From Dactylis glomerata (lineage: Eukaryota; Streptophyta; Magnoliopsida; Poales; Poaceae), in assembly GCA_007115705.1 (NCBI GenBank), contig QXEO01000143.1:5439434-5503433 (forward strand): 64,000 bases of DNA. Reading direction: 5' to 3'. The translations under genes and the position numbers were made by a program. The notes beneath the pieces were generated by a model that saw nothing but the letters and a program-made list of their open reading frames with translations, ran no database searches and had not been told where the DNA came from. Positions 22,837 through 35,450 of this stretch are shown here, piece by piece. Each line of letters begins with the position of its first letter. The first letter of the stretch is position 1.

Positions 22837-23616
22837 CGTGTCTGGATTTCGTTGTTTCGGACAGAGGATGAGCCGTGTATGTGGGCGCTCATCACCCAAG
22901 GAGGAGCCTGCAGAAAATCCGAGCACAAACAGCTGGACCTCAAATAACAATTTTACCAATCGCCTATAATTTGTTTAAAGTACGCAAGCAAAATCACTTG
23001 TAACTTCGTTTCATAGATTACATTTTTTTGGATGAGAATATTTTTCGAGGGATACTTTGAATGAAAATTACTTAATGTTGATCCAAAAGCTTAGAAATGT
23101 GAAAAAAAAATCATACAAACACAATCAATATGCATTCCTTCTTTCAGATGAATAATACTCCTAGATTAGAGGCAACACTTCGGTTCAACCGAATGCAGAC
23201 TTTAATCCTAATCTTTTCCTCTCTTTGTTAATCAGCAAAATCGAAGGGAAGGAACGCTATTCACGCACCGAACTGAGAAGTGCGGTGCCTGAATGGAAAA
23301 TGCAGTAACTACTACACAAGTTCTGCGACAGTTTAAAACTTGTGACTGATCATTCATTCATGCGAAACAAGTCTTGGTATGATCTCAGAAGAATGTCAAA
23401 AATGAGCCACATAACCATCACGCTGATAAGTTCACTTGCAAGCCACGCGAATGCTACGCCCCCAAAATTTAGCCCAAACGGCTTAGTAGCTAACGAAAAT
23501 ATAAGGTACACATAACGACTGTAAGTAAAGCTGTAGCGCTGCTGGAGGAAAATGGTGTTCTTTGAACTTGCACAATAGCCTCAGTTTGCCCTCATCCCTT
23601 TCATTAACAGCCCCCT
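22837..23616. other. Interval between PPR start and FKBP53-like stop
   Basis: Holds the 5' flank of the PPR gene and the 3' UTR of the FKBP53-like gene; both are minus strand. An AT-rich stretch at 22980-23120 and a longer mixed stretch follow. No distinct promoter motif or repeat recognised. Confidence 0.4.
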
Positions 23617-26600
23617 TCACTTTACGTTCACTAGCTCCACATCAAACACAAGAGTTGAGTTGGGTGGTATCTGCCCTGCCCTGGCCTTTCCATAGCTGCA
23701 AAGAAGATACAAATCAGAATAGAAACAAGCAGCTTCTGATGAAAAAGCAATGTGACTGCATATTGATCCTACCCCATAGTTGGCGGAATGGTAAGTCTTC
23801 TTTTGTCACCAATGCGCATGCCTACAACAAACACGCAAGAGGGGGCGTATGAGAATATGCACCAGCCAAACGACTGACATATGCACTAGCCATAATTATC
23901 TAGTGTTCTATGGCAAAGTAAGAAACCAAATACCGTTGACACCAATGTCCCAGCCTTTAATAACCTCACCAATACCTGCAGGAAAGTAACATTAAAATCA
24001 ATACTACGAGGATGCTAGATCCTATAGGGTAAAACATCAGCACAAGGGGGAAAAAAGTTACCCAGTCTAAACTCAAAAGGCCTTTTACCAACAGTAGAGT
24101 CAAAAATCGTTCCATTCTTCAACTTGCCAATGTACTTGACAGCAACCTAGAGATGGATTCAGTGGTCAGTAACAGTCCAAAATGTATATATAATCAAAGC
24201 ATAAGAAAGTCTACTAGGTGGTCAAACTGATTGGAACAATGCCAACTCATGCACTTACTGATCACATTAAGCAATTGAAAGGGGTACTAAGAAAGATACA
24301 TTAATACAATGTAGCTTGAAGGAAAAATTTCCCTCGGTGCAACCTCAAAATTGTTTACCTTTTTCCCAGGGACAGCCTTTTTACCATCTGGTTTGCCCAA
24401 CGCCACCGTCTGAATGATCATACCATTGCCAAAAGTCCGTGTTTGGGATGTCTCCTCCTTGCTGCTATCTGACTTCAAAACATCAGTCTGTGCCTGGTTT
24501 TCACTTGTGTTGCTCTCCTTTGCTTTCTTCTTGTTCTTCTTTTTCTTGGCCGCCTGTTTGCCAGGCTCTTCAGCATCATTGCCACTAAAACAAGCCATGG
24601 GAGGTATTTATCAGAGAACAATGAACAATGAGAAATGCATTAAATCTTGAAAGCCAAACACAATACACAACATCTTAACATACTTACGTTATGGTTTTCT
24701 CATCAGCTTGCTGATCAGGGTCAGCTTCAGAAGCACTTGCGTTCTTGCTTTTCTTTTTCTTCTTTTTGGATTCAACAATGTCAGCCGAGGACTCTTGCTT
24801 GGTCTCCTTTTCTTCATCTTTTACCTTCTCACTGTCCACAGCAGTCTTCTTGTCCTTGGCCTTCTTCTTTTTCTTTGAAACCCGGTCATTTTCAGCAATT
24901 GTGTCCCTATGAACACAGGAAAAATTGCACATGTCACTACGTCATGATTAAACAAATCAGCTAGGGCAAAATAATGAACTAGCATGTACCCTGATGGCTC
25001 ACTAATGTTGCCACTTTTCCTTTTCCTTTCCTCATTACTCTTTGTGTCTTTCTTAGAACTACCCTTTGAACTCTTTGGTTCAGATACAGGAAAGCCATCT
25101 TCATCTTCACTGTCCAATGATTCAGCAGGTGGAGTTCTAACAGCAAGCTGGAGTTGAGAATTGTCAGATTCCTTCTGTCCTTCACCACCAGCAGGCTTGT
25201 CATCCTCTTGAATCTCCTCAATAACAACTGCATAAATTTGCCCATATCAGAAGAAAACAAATGAGGTCTGAGGCCTGAAGCAGTCCAAAGCCCATGAATC
25301 TCAAAACCAATCAAAATAAATCAACAAGTGAAATAAATGAGAAATAAGTAAATACCTACAGAATTAATAATTCTGATTCTGCATAAGCATGCACACAAGT
25401 TCATAGTGCAACCTAGAAATCTACAACAAAGAACTGGCATATATCATCTAATCTATACACCAGCAACATATGAATCCCTGTGCTAACTTTAACCTCATAG
25501 ATACATGCAGCCATGCACTTACAATGTCTGCCACTGCCATAATTAGTAACCTCTATACAATAGTTCTCCTATGCACATTTGCAACAGCAAGAATAGCTAC
25601 ATCATGGAAAGACGGGAACTGGTAAAGTATATTACATAGAAACATGTCATATGGTTAAAAACTGTAACTGCAAAGCCATGAAATACTTAGGAGAGTGGCA
25701 AACAAAATTGGCAGCAGAACAACTGAAAATCAAACTTTCATCTTCACCCAAACTACGGCAAGCAAATTTTGGCATCAAACCAAGCATGCCCATGAAATGG
25801 ATCCACACATATCTCAGGAAATGAAGCAACGTATGATAGCATTACCTGAACTCTTGCCTCTACGCTGGTTGTTGAACATCAAATCTCCATCATCCTCTGA
25901 ATCATATTCTTCATCATAGTCCGAATCATCTTCGCTGTCTGAATAATAATCTCAGTCAGTAACAGAAATACAGAATGGCTTGCGCAATAGGACAAATATA
26001 AATCTAATAGCCTACCTGTGTTCATCTGCCCATGGGAACCTGGAATGGCCACACCCTCACCGATTGTATATAGGTCCTCGTCGGAGCCCTCAAGCGAGTC
26101 ACTGCAAGTATCGCAGTCATCCATCTCTTGGTCCTCATCGTACTCATCACTGAAAATATATACTTAAGGAAAAGAAACCCCACTGCCAACAGCCCCCACA
26201 ACCAGAGGAAAATACAGTAACAAATCAACAACAAAAACAATTAAGTGACAAAGGATACGGTACATAGTATCCAGCGAGGTGGACGCTCCTGGGGCCGAGC
26301 ACGGAGAAGGTCACGAACTTCTCCTCGAACTCGAAATCGAGGTTGCACGTCTCCGACTGGCCCGAGATGAGGGCGCAGAGGTACACAGGATCCCTGTTCT
26401 TCACGGTGCACTGCACCTGCACCACGTTCTTCCTCCCCTTCTCCGCCTTGCCAACCTCGGCCCCCAGGGTTGCCTGCGTTGCACATCCATACAGTAAAAT
26501 TCCCCGTCGTCGTTACACGGGAACCCCGGCCATCTCGCGCCATCAATTAACGGTAAAAGAGGAATTAAAGGGCGAGAAATCGCGGCTGACCTGGGTGAGG

Positions 26601-26802
26601 CGCAGGCGGCCGAGGCGAGGGCGGGGCGTGAGCGTGTAGGGCTTCTCGGGCTTCACCTCCGCGCCTGCGAGCGGAGCACGCGGGGAAACGATGAGAGGGC
26701 TGTACATGGGAAAGGGAAGAAGGAGGGGAGGAGAGATTGACGGCGGCCGGCACCCGGCGGCCATGGAGATCGAGGCGGCTGCTTACCCCAGAACGAAGAC
26801 AT
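23617..26802 (-). CDS. FKBP53: Nuclear FKBP-type peptidyl-prolyl isomerase, FKBP53-like, 12 exons
   Basis: Minus-strand exons: 26802-26787, 26664-26591, 26473-26259, 26149-26016, 25938-25846, 25227-24990, 24906-24688, 24584-24359, 24146-24062, 23975-23934, 23821-23773, 23695-23617. All introns are GT-AG, phases agree and the sum is 1,470 nt (489 aa plus stop). Order of parts: nucleoplasmin-like N-terminus (FWGAEVKPEKPYTLTPRPRL... to GPRSVHLAGYYVP), an Asp/Glu-rich tract (exons 4-5), a long Lys-rich charged linker (KKKKKAKDKK, KKKKNKKKAK), then a complete C-terminal FKBP domain from about residue 385. FKBP pocket positions are present: VKYIG Tyr, IFDST Phe-Asp, PFEFRLG Phe, GEVIKGWD Val-Ile-Trp, MGYGKA Tyr, VFDVEL Phe. 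Arabidopsis FKBP53 (recalled) is a nucleolar histone chaperone acting on rRNA genes; the same role is inferred. No defects were seen. Confidence 0.93.
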
Positions 26803-28689
26803 GTCTGCGATTCCTTCCACGAATGAACCGCAAGGTGGCCTCGATCTCGATGGGGTGGAGATTGGCTTCAGGCGACTGCGGCTGCGGGGTTTGGAAGCTT
26901 CGAGGCGGTGGTAGAAGAGGGGAGGGCGGCGAGAAACCCTAAAATAGAGGGGTTTTGGGGAGGGACGGCGGCGGGGAGAGAGGAAAAGGATACGGAAATG
27001 GGAAGCGGTCTCTCTTGTTTGGTTCTGGGCTTGGGCCTTTGGTATTTCAGAGTGGGCCTTGTAGGAGAATGGGGACGTGGTCTACATCTTTCTTGCTCAC
27101 CCCTCAACAAAAAAAACTCTCTTTTCGATCGAAAATAATTGTCGCTCACTTAAGTATGTTTCTTGCTCAATCTCAGCCAAGAAAAGCAAATCTTGAGTTG
27201 TTCTCAAAATCTCATCCAATGACCATCGCGGAAGGGGGAGAAGAAACTTCCAATGTACGAGTAAAGCACGCTCCAGTTCTAACGGCATGTTTGATTCGCA
27301 AGATTCTCAAACTCATGAGTATCAAAATAGTATGTATTTTTGGATCCTGCGAGATTGTAAAACTACATAATTTGGAATTATAATTGTTTGACACCACATG
27401 AAAAAATAGATTTATTATAGAAAAAAGTTTGAGGGCCCAAAGGATCTATATAGAAATTTTGGATGATTATAATCTTAATTATTTTCTCATGTTGATTCTT
27501 TAATTCGTATGATTGAATTATGTGAGAATTATTTCAAGAGTTATTTTGCAGTACATTTATGATAGTTTGCATCCACTACAAGCCAAAATCATGTGGGGTT
27601 CCAACTTAGAAAAAATACTAAGGAACCGAATTCTCCAGAAATCTTGTGAAATTCCTTTTTAAGTCAAACAAGACATCCGAGTTAGTTACTTATATATTAT
27701 TTTTACTCAACACAAAAACATGTGCATGGTGGTGATCTTGTAATAATTTATGCCGCCTTTTGTTTATATATAGATAAAATTTGTATTCACTGAAATGTCA
27801 AACTAAAATTTGACAAATAGCATGTTTCATAAATTATTGCAATCCTATCATATCATTAATCAATAATATATTTATTAAATGTTTATGGAATAAATAAGCT
27901 CACTGTAGAATTTACCTCATTCACTTAAGATAACTCCATCATACAAAAGATTATTCAGTAATGCTCCAACTAGAAGCAAAATAAAGAAAAATGATCTATG
28001 ACAGACGCTTTTTTTTGTTAGTTACACTTACAATTTTGAAGAATAGTCAACAATTGTAAAAACTACCAAAACAAAGTGCATGTGTATGTAAGAACAAGTT
28101 CAAATGAACACAAATAAATAACTTAAAATAGTGATTAAGTTAAATGAAGAGATAAAAATGTTTGGTACAAATACTTGGGAGGGCCACATCATCAACATTA
28201 TGTTGCCAATGTTGAGGTGTCAATCAACCTAACAGAGCTTGCCTGAGGCAGGCAGATGACGAAGTGAGATGTGGTAATTCATCGACACCGAACATCTCTC
28301 GAAAAGATTTCTGCTTGCTCCAACCCAAAGTAGGTTCTCCACTGCTCTGATAAGCAATATCGTATTCCTAGGTAAAGAACGTTCAACAACTTCGATATTA
28401 GGGGCATTGCTATAGAACAATTAGTATATTCTTGAGATTAATATATACTCTTTATCGAAAAAGATGTTGGAAGGAGGTCACCCCTGTTAGGAAGTGTGAT
28501 ATCTTTGTACAAAAAAAATATCTTTTGCTATAATGGCAAGTAAATTGGTTGCCAATATACGGATCATACAATTCGATGAAGATGGTAGACATACTACATT
28601 TTGTTGTGATCGTCCGTGTTTTCTTTTTTTGACCAATGTAGAAAACCATTTTTTACCACTTCTTTTTGGTCAAACATAACTTATAGTAA
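26803..28689. other. Upstream of FKBP53-like gene and intergenic
   Basis: 26803-27000 is GC-rich 5' leader/promoter with an AAACCCTAAAATAGAGG motif at about 26933. From 27100 the sequence becomes AT-rich. Between about 27285 and 27680, CATGTTTGATTCG and AAGTCAAACAAGACATCC are weakly inverted and could be the ends of a decayed TIR element. No gene recognised. Confidence 0.4.
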
Positions 28690-29573
28690 CATTTACATCG
28701 GTTGATTATGTGGTCTCTACGAAACCATAGAACACTCATTGTTGTTTTGCAAAATTGCTTGCGAGGTCTGGAGGCAATCCGAGAAGAACACCAACTATCA
28801 CTATGTCAGCGACAGTTCACTAATCCCAGGGTTTGGGTTGTGGATCTTATGGCTAGGTGCTCAGATATGGAAGCTACGATTGCCTTTGTTTCATTGTGGC
28901 ATATTTGGGATGCTCGCAACAAAACTAGGGAGGAAGACATCTTCTTGCATCCAAGAGTAATAGCTGAAAAAGCTCTGGCATATGTGCGGATGATTGATAT
29001 GCACCTCTATAAACTTGTATACTGCCAAAGACGAGAGACTACTTCGTCAGTTCCAAAATGGTCTCCGCCACCGGCAGGTATGGTTCTGGTTAATTTTGAT
29101 GCAGCTGTTTTTAATTCATCTAGCAGTATGGGTGCTGGTGTTGTGATCCGAGACAACAATGGAAACTGCTTAGCTGCTTGCAACGAGAAACACCATGAGG
29201 TTGCAACACCGGAAATTGCAGAAGCTGTGGCGATGCGACGGGCTATAGTATTTGCCAAGGATGAAGGCTTTACTGATGTTATTCTTGCTTCGAATTGTCA
29301 ATCTTTGGTAAGTCGTGATGCAGCTAGGGAGGTGGATCGGTCATCCTGTGGCCCAATCGTACAAGATATCAGGACGATCGCATGAACCTTCTCTACTTGT
29401 TCTTTTCAGCATGTTCGTTGTGGCTTGAATGTGCCAGCTCATAAACTAGCTAAATTTAGTGAGTTTTCTGTTTGCTCGGTGTGGCGTGGGTGTACTCCAG
29501 GTTGGCTCCGTGAGGAAATTTGTAATGACATTTTGGTTATGTGATCAATAAAGCCCATGTTTCCCTAAAAAAA
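28690..29573 (+). mobile_element. LINE (non-LTR retrotransposon) 3' end, 5'-truncated
   Basis: The 3' terminus of a plant L1-type LINE. Remnants of the zinc-binding segment (LLFCKIACEVWRQ, frame of 28739) shift into an RNase H-like domain. The end is ...CAATAAAGCCCATGTTTCCC followed by a short A-run at 29566-29572, the usual LINE tail. No reverse transcriptase is present, so it is 5'-truncated. No target-site duplication was identified. Confidence 0.7.
28702..29542 (+). pseudogene. LINE RNase H-like C-terminal domain with an internal stop
   Basis: The frame is open from 28702 to a TGA at 29383-29385, then continues in the same frame with FQHVRCGLNVPAHKLAKFS to the natural end near 29542. RNase H-like features: WSPPPAGMVLVNFDAAVF (first Asp), GAGVVIRDNNGNCLAA, ATPEIAEAVAMRRAI (Glu) and VILASNCQSLV (Asn where Asp is usual). 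Upstream WHIWDARNK is the typical linker to the zinc-binding segment. The internal TGA, the upstream frameshift and the changed Asp point to a dead copy. Confidence 0.75.
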
Positions 29574-30101
29574 CACAATAGTTCGTCGATCGAGGAGCTC
29601 GATGATGCCGATGATACAACAAGGATGCCATTTGGCGCGTTTTCTTGGAACTTGACAGTGGTTGCTATTATGTAGAGGGAAGAGAATAGTCGGGTAGGGT
29701 GAGAATGAGAAATATTGTTTGTCTTGTATGTCTGCCACGTACTGTCGTGCATGATTTCCGTGACGTTGAAGATGATTGCATATCAATATCGACGATATTC
29801 TCCCACGGAAACACCTGCACAATATTTTGCAAAATGCGGAGTAAAATCCACACCGCCAAATTTCAAGGCGGACACTAAATTCGGGCGAGAGCTTATTTTC
29901 TGGTGCAACTGGCATTTGCGAAAAGTGACATTATGGAGGTGAACAAGTATCTAGGACGCCATTGGTAGGTCATATTTTTTTGGACTCCCTTGGCGCAGGC
30001 GCTGGGGACTATGATCAGCTGTACTATCATGTTATTAACATGAACTACAGGCCAGCACATAACATAGTAAGCAGACATAACGCCGATCACTTCTCATCCG
30101 C
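29574..30101. other. Intergenic, nothing recognised
   Basis: Sequence between the LINE tail and the B3 gene's stop codon. It probably contains the B3 gene's 3' UTR. No domain or repeat recognised. Confidence 0.4.
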
Positions 30102-30755
30102 TTAAAGCCTCCTCGTGCTATGAGGGTGTTTTGGGCACCTGCCAACGACCTCATAGTAGGAGTAATCGAAGACGACCACCTTGTATTCCTTTGCGGTGAG
30201 CTTCTTGAAGAACATGAGGTAGCCGATCTTCAGGTTGTGGGCGACGGCTAAATCTGCCCAACCCGCTTCAAAGATAGCTTTGTCACTCACCTCCCTGATG
30301 TTCATCTCCCACTGGCATCCAGTGGTGGTCTTGACGATCATCTTCCCTTGTACCGGGCCTAGATAAGGCCTGAAGGCGTTAGGGATAGACAACACTCCGA
30401 TACTAGGAGCCATTAGGATCTTGCAGAAGTGGGTAGGAAAGACATCGTCATGGAAGTGGCCTATAGATGGTGGCCGTCCAGGGCGCTTATTGCTTGAACC
30501 CTCTTTAGCATGTACCTCGGCAGGCACTCCAAGACGCAAACATCTACACAAATGAAGTGTTAGCAAAGCAAAAAATAGCGGGAATATATCTAATTGAACA
30601 ATCAAACTAGAACGTATGTTCAACCAAAAAACCCTTGATGAAATCAGCTGGAACATGAAGAACAACAAAGAACAATAGCAATGTCCTAAGGGAAACAACC
30701 TCTGCACAGTAATCCGATTTAACACTAACCCTAGCAGATCTGTCATGCATGTCAT
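30102..30755 (-). CDS. B3 DNA-binding domain protein (REM-like), two exons
   Basis: Proposed exons on the minus strand are 30755-30730 and 30543-30102 (26 + 442 nt = 155 aa). The intron is GG|GTTAGT...TGTGTAG|A; reading through it instead gives a hydrophobic, low-quality sequence. The second exon encodes a single B3 fold: FCKILMAPSIGVLSIPNAF, GKMIVKTTTGCQWEMNI, IFEAGWADLAVAHNLKIGY, LMFFKKLTAKEYKVVVFDY. These match the order of plant B3/REM domains (FF.... IP..F; W.V.... ; F..GW..F....L..GD.L.F). The usual GD before LxF is GY here. A short start exon and an alternative ATG (30773, frame not matching) leave the N-terminus uncertain. Likely a nuclear DNA-binding protein; target unknown. Confidence 0.7.
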   Translation of the reverse strand: MTCMTDLLGLVLNRITVQRLFPLGHCYCSLLFFMFQLISSRVFWLNIRSSLIVQLDIFPLFFALLTLHLCRCLRLGVPAEVHAKEGSSNKRPGRPPSIGHFHDDVFPTHFCKILMAPSIGVLSIPNAFRPYLGPVQGKMIVKTTTGCQWEMNIREVSDKAIFEAGWADLAVAHNLKIGYLMFFKKLTAKEYKVVVFDYSYYEVVGRCPKHPHSTRRL

Positions 30756-31739
30756 CAATCGCGCGTCTGCAATCCATATACGGACAAATCTACGGTGAAA
30801 GAGGGGGATTGAGGGGGTTTTTTAAGCCTCATCGACATTGCAGAGTCGTGGAGGTTGAAGTCCAGCCGATGCAGGGATCCTTGGTCGCTGAGGATGCAAG
30901 GTAGTACTTGTAGCGGCGGAAGCCGTGGAGAAGCGGCGATGGTGCACGGCCTCCTCCTTCGATCTGCTCCTCTGTGGCGGGAGAGGAACCGTCGACCGGT
31001 TTGGGGGAAGAGAGTGAGACAAGAGAGAGAGTGTGCGTGAAAGAGTGGAGGAGTCAGGCGGTCAGGGGAATTTTATGGCACGTGCGTGGAAGGAACGCGG
31101 CGTCTCGCGCTCCTTCCCTAGGCGTGTAGGGAAAGCCTCCATTTGCGCTCCCCAGGCCTGGCTCCGTGGAAATGCCCGAATCGGGAGTATGCGGTGGGTC
31201 TGGCCCCAGGCTGCTGAGATTTCGAGGGAGCCTAGGCATCCAATCGGCCCATTTCTAGCTCTCCATGTCCTGTTTAGGGATCATGCGACCTACCAATCGC
31301 ACCCCTGCTGTGTGAATTTGGACGTTTGTATAATGGTATCACGCTTCTCCACGTCAAGGTTTTGTTCGGTTTGCTGCAACAACACTGTTCTTGTGGCCTA
31401 CAACTTTGGCACTCGTACTCTGCCAAACATTTAGCAAGAACAAAAAGAGTTATGGTTCGTTTGGATGTTTGCATTCGGGCTTGGTATTGGACATTGGCAT
31501 TGTCCAGGCCCGAATATCCTGAATTCTAGGTGTTTGGATGGCTTAGATATTAGGGCTATGCATTCGGGCCGAATATTGAGATAGACTGGTTTTGTCTAGG
31601 CAGCTCGCTACCGAATGAACCAGTGTGGAGCTCGACATCGTGAGGCATTTGGGCCTGAAACGTTTTCCTCCCAGTCTCGTTTTATCTCTTTCTTGTCGTC
31701 GTCATCCTCGAGATGAAACCCTCATCCTCTCTCGTTCCA
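30756..31739. other. B3 gene upstream region and intergenic
   Basis: A GC-rich stretch at 30835-31260 lies upstream of the B3 gene. At 31446-31600, GTTCGTTTGGATGTTTGCAT and TAGGTGTTTGGATGGCTTAG plus repeated ATTCGGGCC blocks look like a decayed small transposon. No gene recognised. Confidence 0.4.
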
Positions 31740-34259
31740 GTAAGCTCCGGCCGTCATGCGGTGACCCAGCATACCACTACATGTTGTAGTATGCAAGTCG
31801 TTGATATAACACTTGCGGAAGAACCCTCCACAAGAATTACATCCCTCAGAGTGGTACAACAGAAACATTGCGGGTCCAAATACAAACTGATAGTATTATT
31901 ATTACAAACCAAATCGTGCTGAGAACGAAATGCTCTACAAGAGAACATCTCAAGTGCTTAGTGATTATACAACAAACGGAGAAAGATGCAAATAAACACT
32001 CGAAGAACTCAATAGATTATTTCTATACTACAACTGCTCGGTTCCTCGAATCTAGACTGAACTACTAATTAGACTACTCTTCACTCAGACTCATCGTCGG
32101 AAGCGACTCCATATCTTATGATGTAGTCCACCCCTTCAACTCCACGCGAGAGGTCTGGCTCCTCATAAAAGATGTCTTCTTGTCCTCCGATGGCATTCAG
32201 TGTTGCTTCATCTAATTCTTCATAGTCTAGCAAGGGTTTAAGAGATTGGGGTAAGTAACGAGCGTTACCCAGCAAGTTTCTTTAGAAAGAAGTTGTGTGA
32301 TATGCACTAACTACAGCCATGGACCCAAAAGAGTCATAGGCCAATGCAAGGTTTTATCAAAGGTTTCTTGAAAGATTGCTTTTACTTATGAAAACTATGC
32401 CCAACAGCCAACACAGGGTGTTAGTGCCTTGAGAGCACCTTTCCTGCAGTGTTCGCAGCTCCTTCCTGGAACAAGGGGTAACATGTCACATCTTTTTACA
32501 CTCTGCAAAGGTGTGTCCTTCCAAAAGAGATCAAAGCCTTGCTGCACAACCGGGCGTACATTCCCGTCCACACTTCCTTGGTGTGGGGCCCAGTCATTGA
32601 TCCAAGCCATTCACTGCCTTCTCCGCACAACGCATGCCCACCCAATTCATGCAAACCAGGTTTAGCCCCTGATATTCACCCCCAACGATGAAGTGCAGTG
32701 CCTCTTGCGGACCATCATAGACACTAGTGGTCGTGGGCACTAAGGGGTCCCACCCATGTGCACGTATTCCTGCAAGACATACGACGAACGGTAGCTGAAG
32801 TGTCCGTTGACATGCGAACGAGAGAAGAGACAGATGACTTTCCCGTCCCATTCCAAGTCTCCTGGACGACACGGATTTTATGGCGCAAGAATAACTGTTG
32901 CATTGGTAATTAGTCCTAGGGTTTACTTTCCCGTGCAAGTGGAACCTCCACCACAACAATCTTACCGTGGTTCCACCTGCCAGCCTTCCTAGGTTATCAC
33001 CACTGGTCGATAACCACTAGTCATATTATTTATGAAACTAGGTTTTCAATCCATTTTGAAATGTTAGAGTTAAAAGTCAACACTTTGCAAATAGTTTCCA
33101 AACCAGTGCAACCAAGAGATATGAGCAAGATAAACTTGTCTTGTGACTGAAAGGTAGTGGAGTCGGATACTTGGCGATGCTCCGGATCTCCTTGTTCTAC
33201 AAGATACCATCATTGTCCGGTAAGGACAATGTTTAAAGAAGCAAATGGATGCTATGTGCAATGCTATGCCATGCATGATGATTCATTTACTTTGTTTACT
33301 TATTTGTGTGTTTTACCCAAGACTTGGTATTATTAAAGTGTTTTAATACAACACTTGGTAATATTGGTGTGTTTTACCCTAGACATGGTAATTCAAGCAC
33401 TCAATTAGAGTTTGAAAGCAATTTGAAATTATGAAATCCTGGTTAAAGTTATTTGAAAGGAAAAAGAATGATTTAATAAAGAAAATACTTCATTTTTATT
33501 TTGTTTAATAAAAATTAAGGTTTTTGGAAAAATGGAAATTAAAGAATATCACATTTTGAATATATTTTGAAAAGTGAGGTAATATATAATGGTAATCAAA
33601 TATACAATTAATTACAGAAAAAATTTATTTTAAGAAGTAATTCTAACAGTTGATTAAGTTTCAAATTAGAATTTAATTTGAAAAGATTTGAATTGAAAAT
33701 GAATTTCTAGAATTTGCTTTACGAAATGGGCCTTGGCCCATTGGCCTGGCCCAGCCCACTCAGCTAGGGTCCAAACCCACCTGCCAAGCTCTGGGTCGGT
33801 CAAACCGACCCAGACCGGCCTCACTTCCTCTCCCCTCTCTCTCCCGCGAGCTCTCCTGTGAACCCTAATCGCCCTCGCCATCGCCCGGCGATTCCGGCCG
33901 CCTCCGGCGATCTCCACTGCTGCCACCTTGGGCAAAATGGTCGCCCCGCTGTCCTCTTCCTCCTCCACCAAGTGGATTCGGAAATCAACGCCTCTCCGAT
34001 GAGATCTTTGGCTGGATCCCGCTCGGGTTCCGCCGGCTCCTGTCGCCTCTGAGCCCAATACCTCGTCGGATTCTCTCCCGGTGCTTGTTGTGCGTCTCTG
34101 AGGTGGTCGTGGTGTGTGTGCACGCCGGTGGAAGCGCCGAGGTGCGGTGCTCCCGGTGGTGCACGGTGAAGTCTTTCCCCAGGGAGCCCCTGGTCGGCCG
34201 CGCGGGCACTGCCCCGCCATGCCGTCCAGGCACGCGCCTGGGCGTTTGGTGAGTGCAAT
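31740..34259. mobile_element. Older repeat of uncertain class, cut by element A
   Basis: Layout: a coding-like minus-strand frame ending at 32081 (64 codons, DYEELDEATLNAIGGQED and SDDESE end), an AT-rich block (33300-33715), then a GC-rich block with GGGCCTTGGCCCATTGGCCT and CTCCCGCGAGCTCTCCTGTG before the junction at 34259. This resembles the LTR/leader of a Triticeae retroelement, but no terminal repeat, primer site or left boundary could be fixed. Element A starts directly at 34260, so the rest should resume beyond the window. Confidence 0.4.
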
Positions 34260-35450
34260 TGATACGTCTCTAACGTATCTATAATTTTTGATGCTCCATG
34301 CTTGTTTTTACACCATTTGCTTAGTGTTTCGTTACACTTCGTGGCGTTTTTATGCATTTTCCAGAACTAACCTATTAACGAGATGCCACAGTGCCAGTTC
34401 CCTGTTTTCTGCTATTTTTGTGTTTCAGAAAAGTTACACAGGAAATATTCTCGGAATTGGATGAAACAAAAGCCAAACATCCAGAAATTCACCGGAACTT
34501 CTAGAGAACCGAAGAGGAGACGGAGTGGGGCCACGAGGGGCCCACACAATAGGGCGGCACAGCCCAGGGCTAGGCCGCGCCCCCTATGTGTGTGGCCATC
34601 TCGGTCCACTTCTGACGATGCCCTTCGCCTATAAAGACCCCCCGACGGGAAAAACCTAAACACCCAATCACTTTTCCAGAATACATCGCGATCCGCCACC
34701 GCCGTCGACCCGAGATCGGGAGGGTCCAGAAGCTCTTCCCAACACCCTGCCGGAGAGGGGAATTGCCACCGGAGGTCTTCTTCATCGCCATGCTTGCCTC
34801 CGGCGCGATGAGTGAGTAGTCTACCTTGGACTATGGGTCCATAGCAGTAGCTAGATGGTTGTATTCTCCACCATGTGCTTCATGTTCAGATCTCGTGAGC
34901 TGCATTACATGATCGAGATCACCATTATGTAATTCTACATGTTGTGTTTGTTGGGATTCGATGAATATTGGTGTTATGATTGAGTTGATGTGCTGAATAT
35001 TATCTTATGTTATCTCTATGTTGTTTATGATCTTGCATGCTCTCCGTTGTTAGTAGCTATCTTGGCCGAGTAGATACTAGCGACTCCAAGAGGGGGTATT
35101 TATGCTCGATAGTTGGGTTCATGCCTCTATTTAATCTGGGGCAGTGACAGAACCCTCTAAGGTTGTAGATGTGTTATTTCCACTAGGGAGAAAACAACAT
35201 TCATATGCTCAAGGGCATATGCTTTGTTTACATTACACACTCTGCTTAATGCAGTTATCTGTTGTTCGCAACTTAATACTTGTGGAGTTCTCGGATTGAT
35301 TCGCCACAAGTGGATTATTAGTCATAGATGCAGTTGGATGGCGGTCTATGTATCTTGTTGTAATGCCCAGAGTAAATCTCATAGTGATCCTCTCGACATA
35401 TCACGTTGTCTTTATTCTGTCAATTGCCCAACTGTAATTTGTTTACCCAG
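34260..35450 (+). repeat. 5' LTR of A, first part
   Basis: Begins TGATACGTCTCTAACGTATC. TATA box CGCCTATAAAGACC at about 34626. Ends at CCCAG (35446-35450), the left copy of B's target duplication. It continues at 52339. Confidence 0.85.

Noticed and set aside
33666..34357. Minus-strand frames of 184 and 178 aa upstream of element A
   Set aside because: Arg/Gly-rich, no domain, and one crosses the junction with element A's LTR, so it cannot be an ancestral gene.
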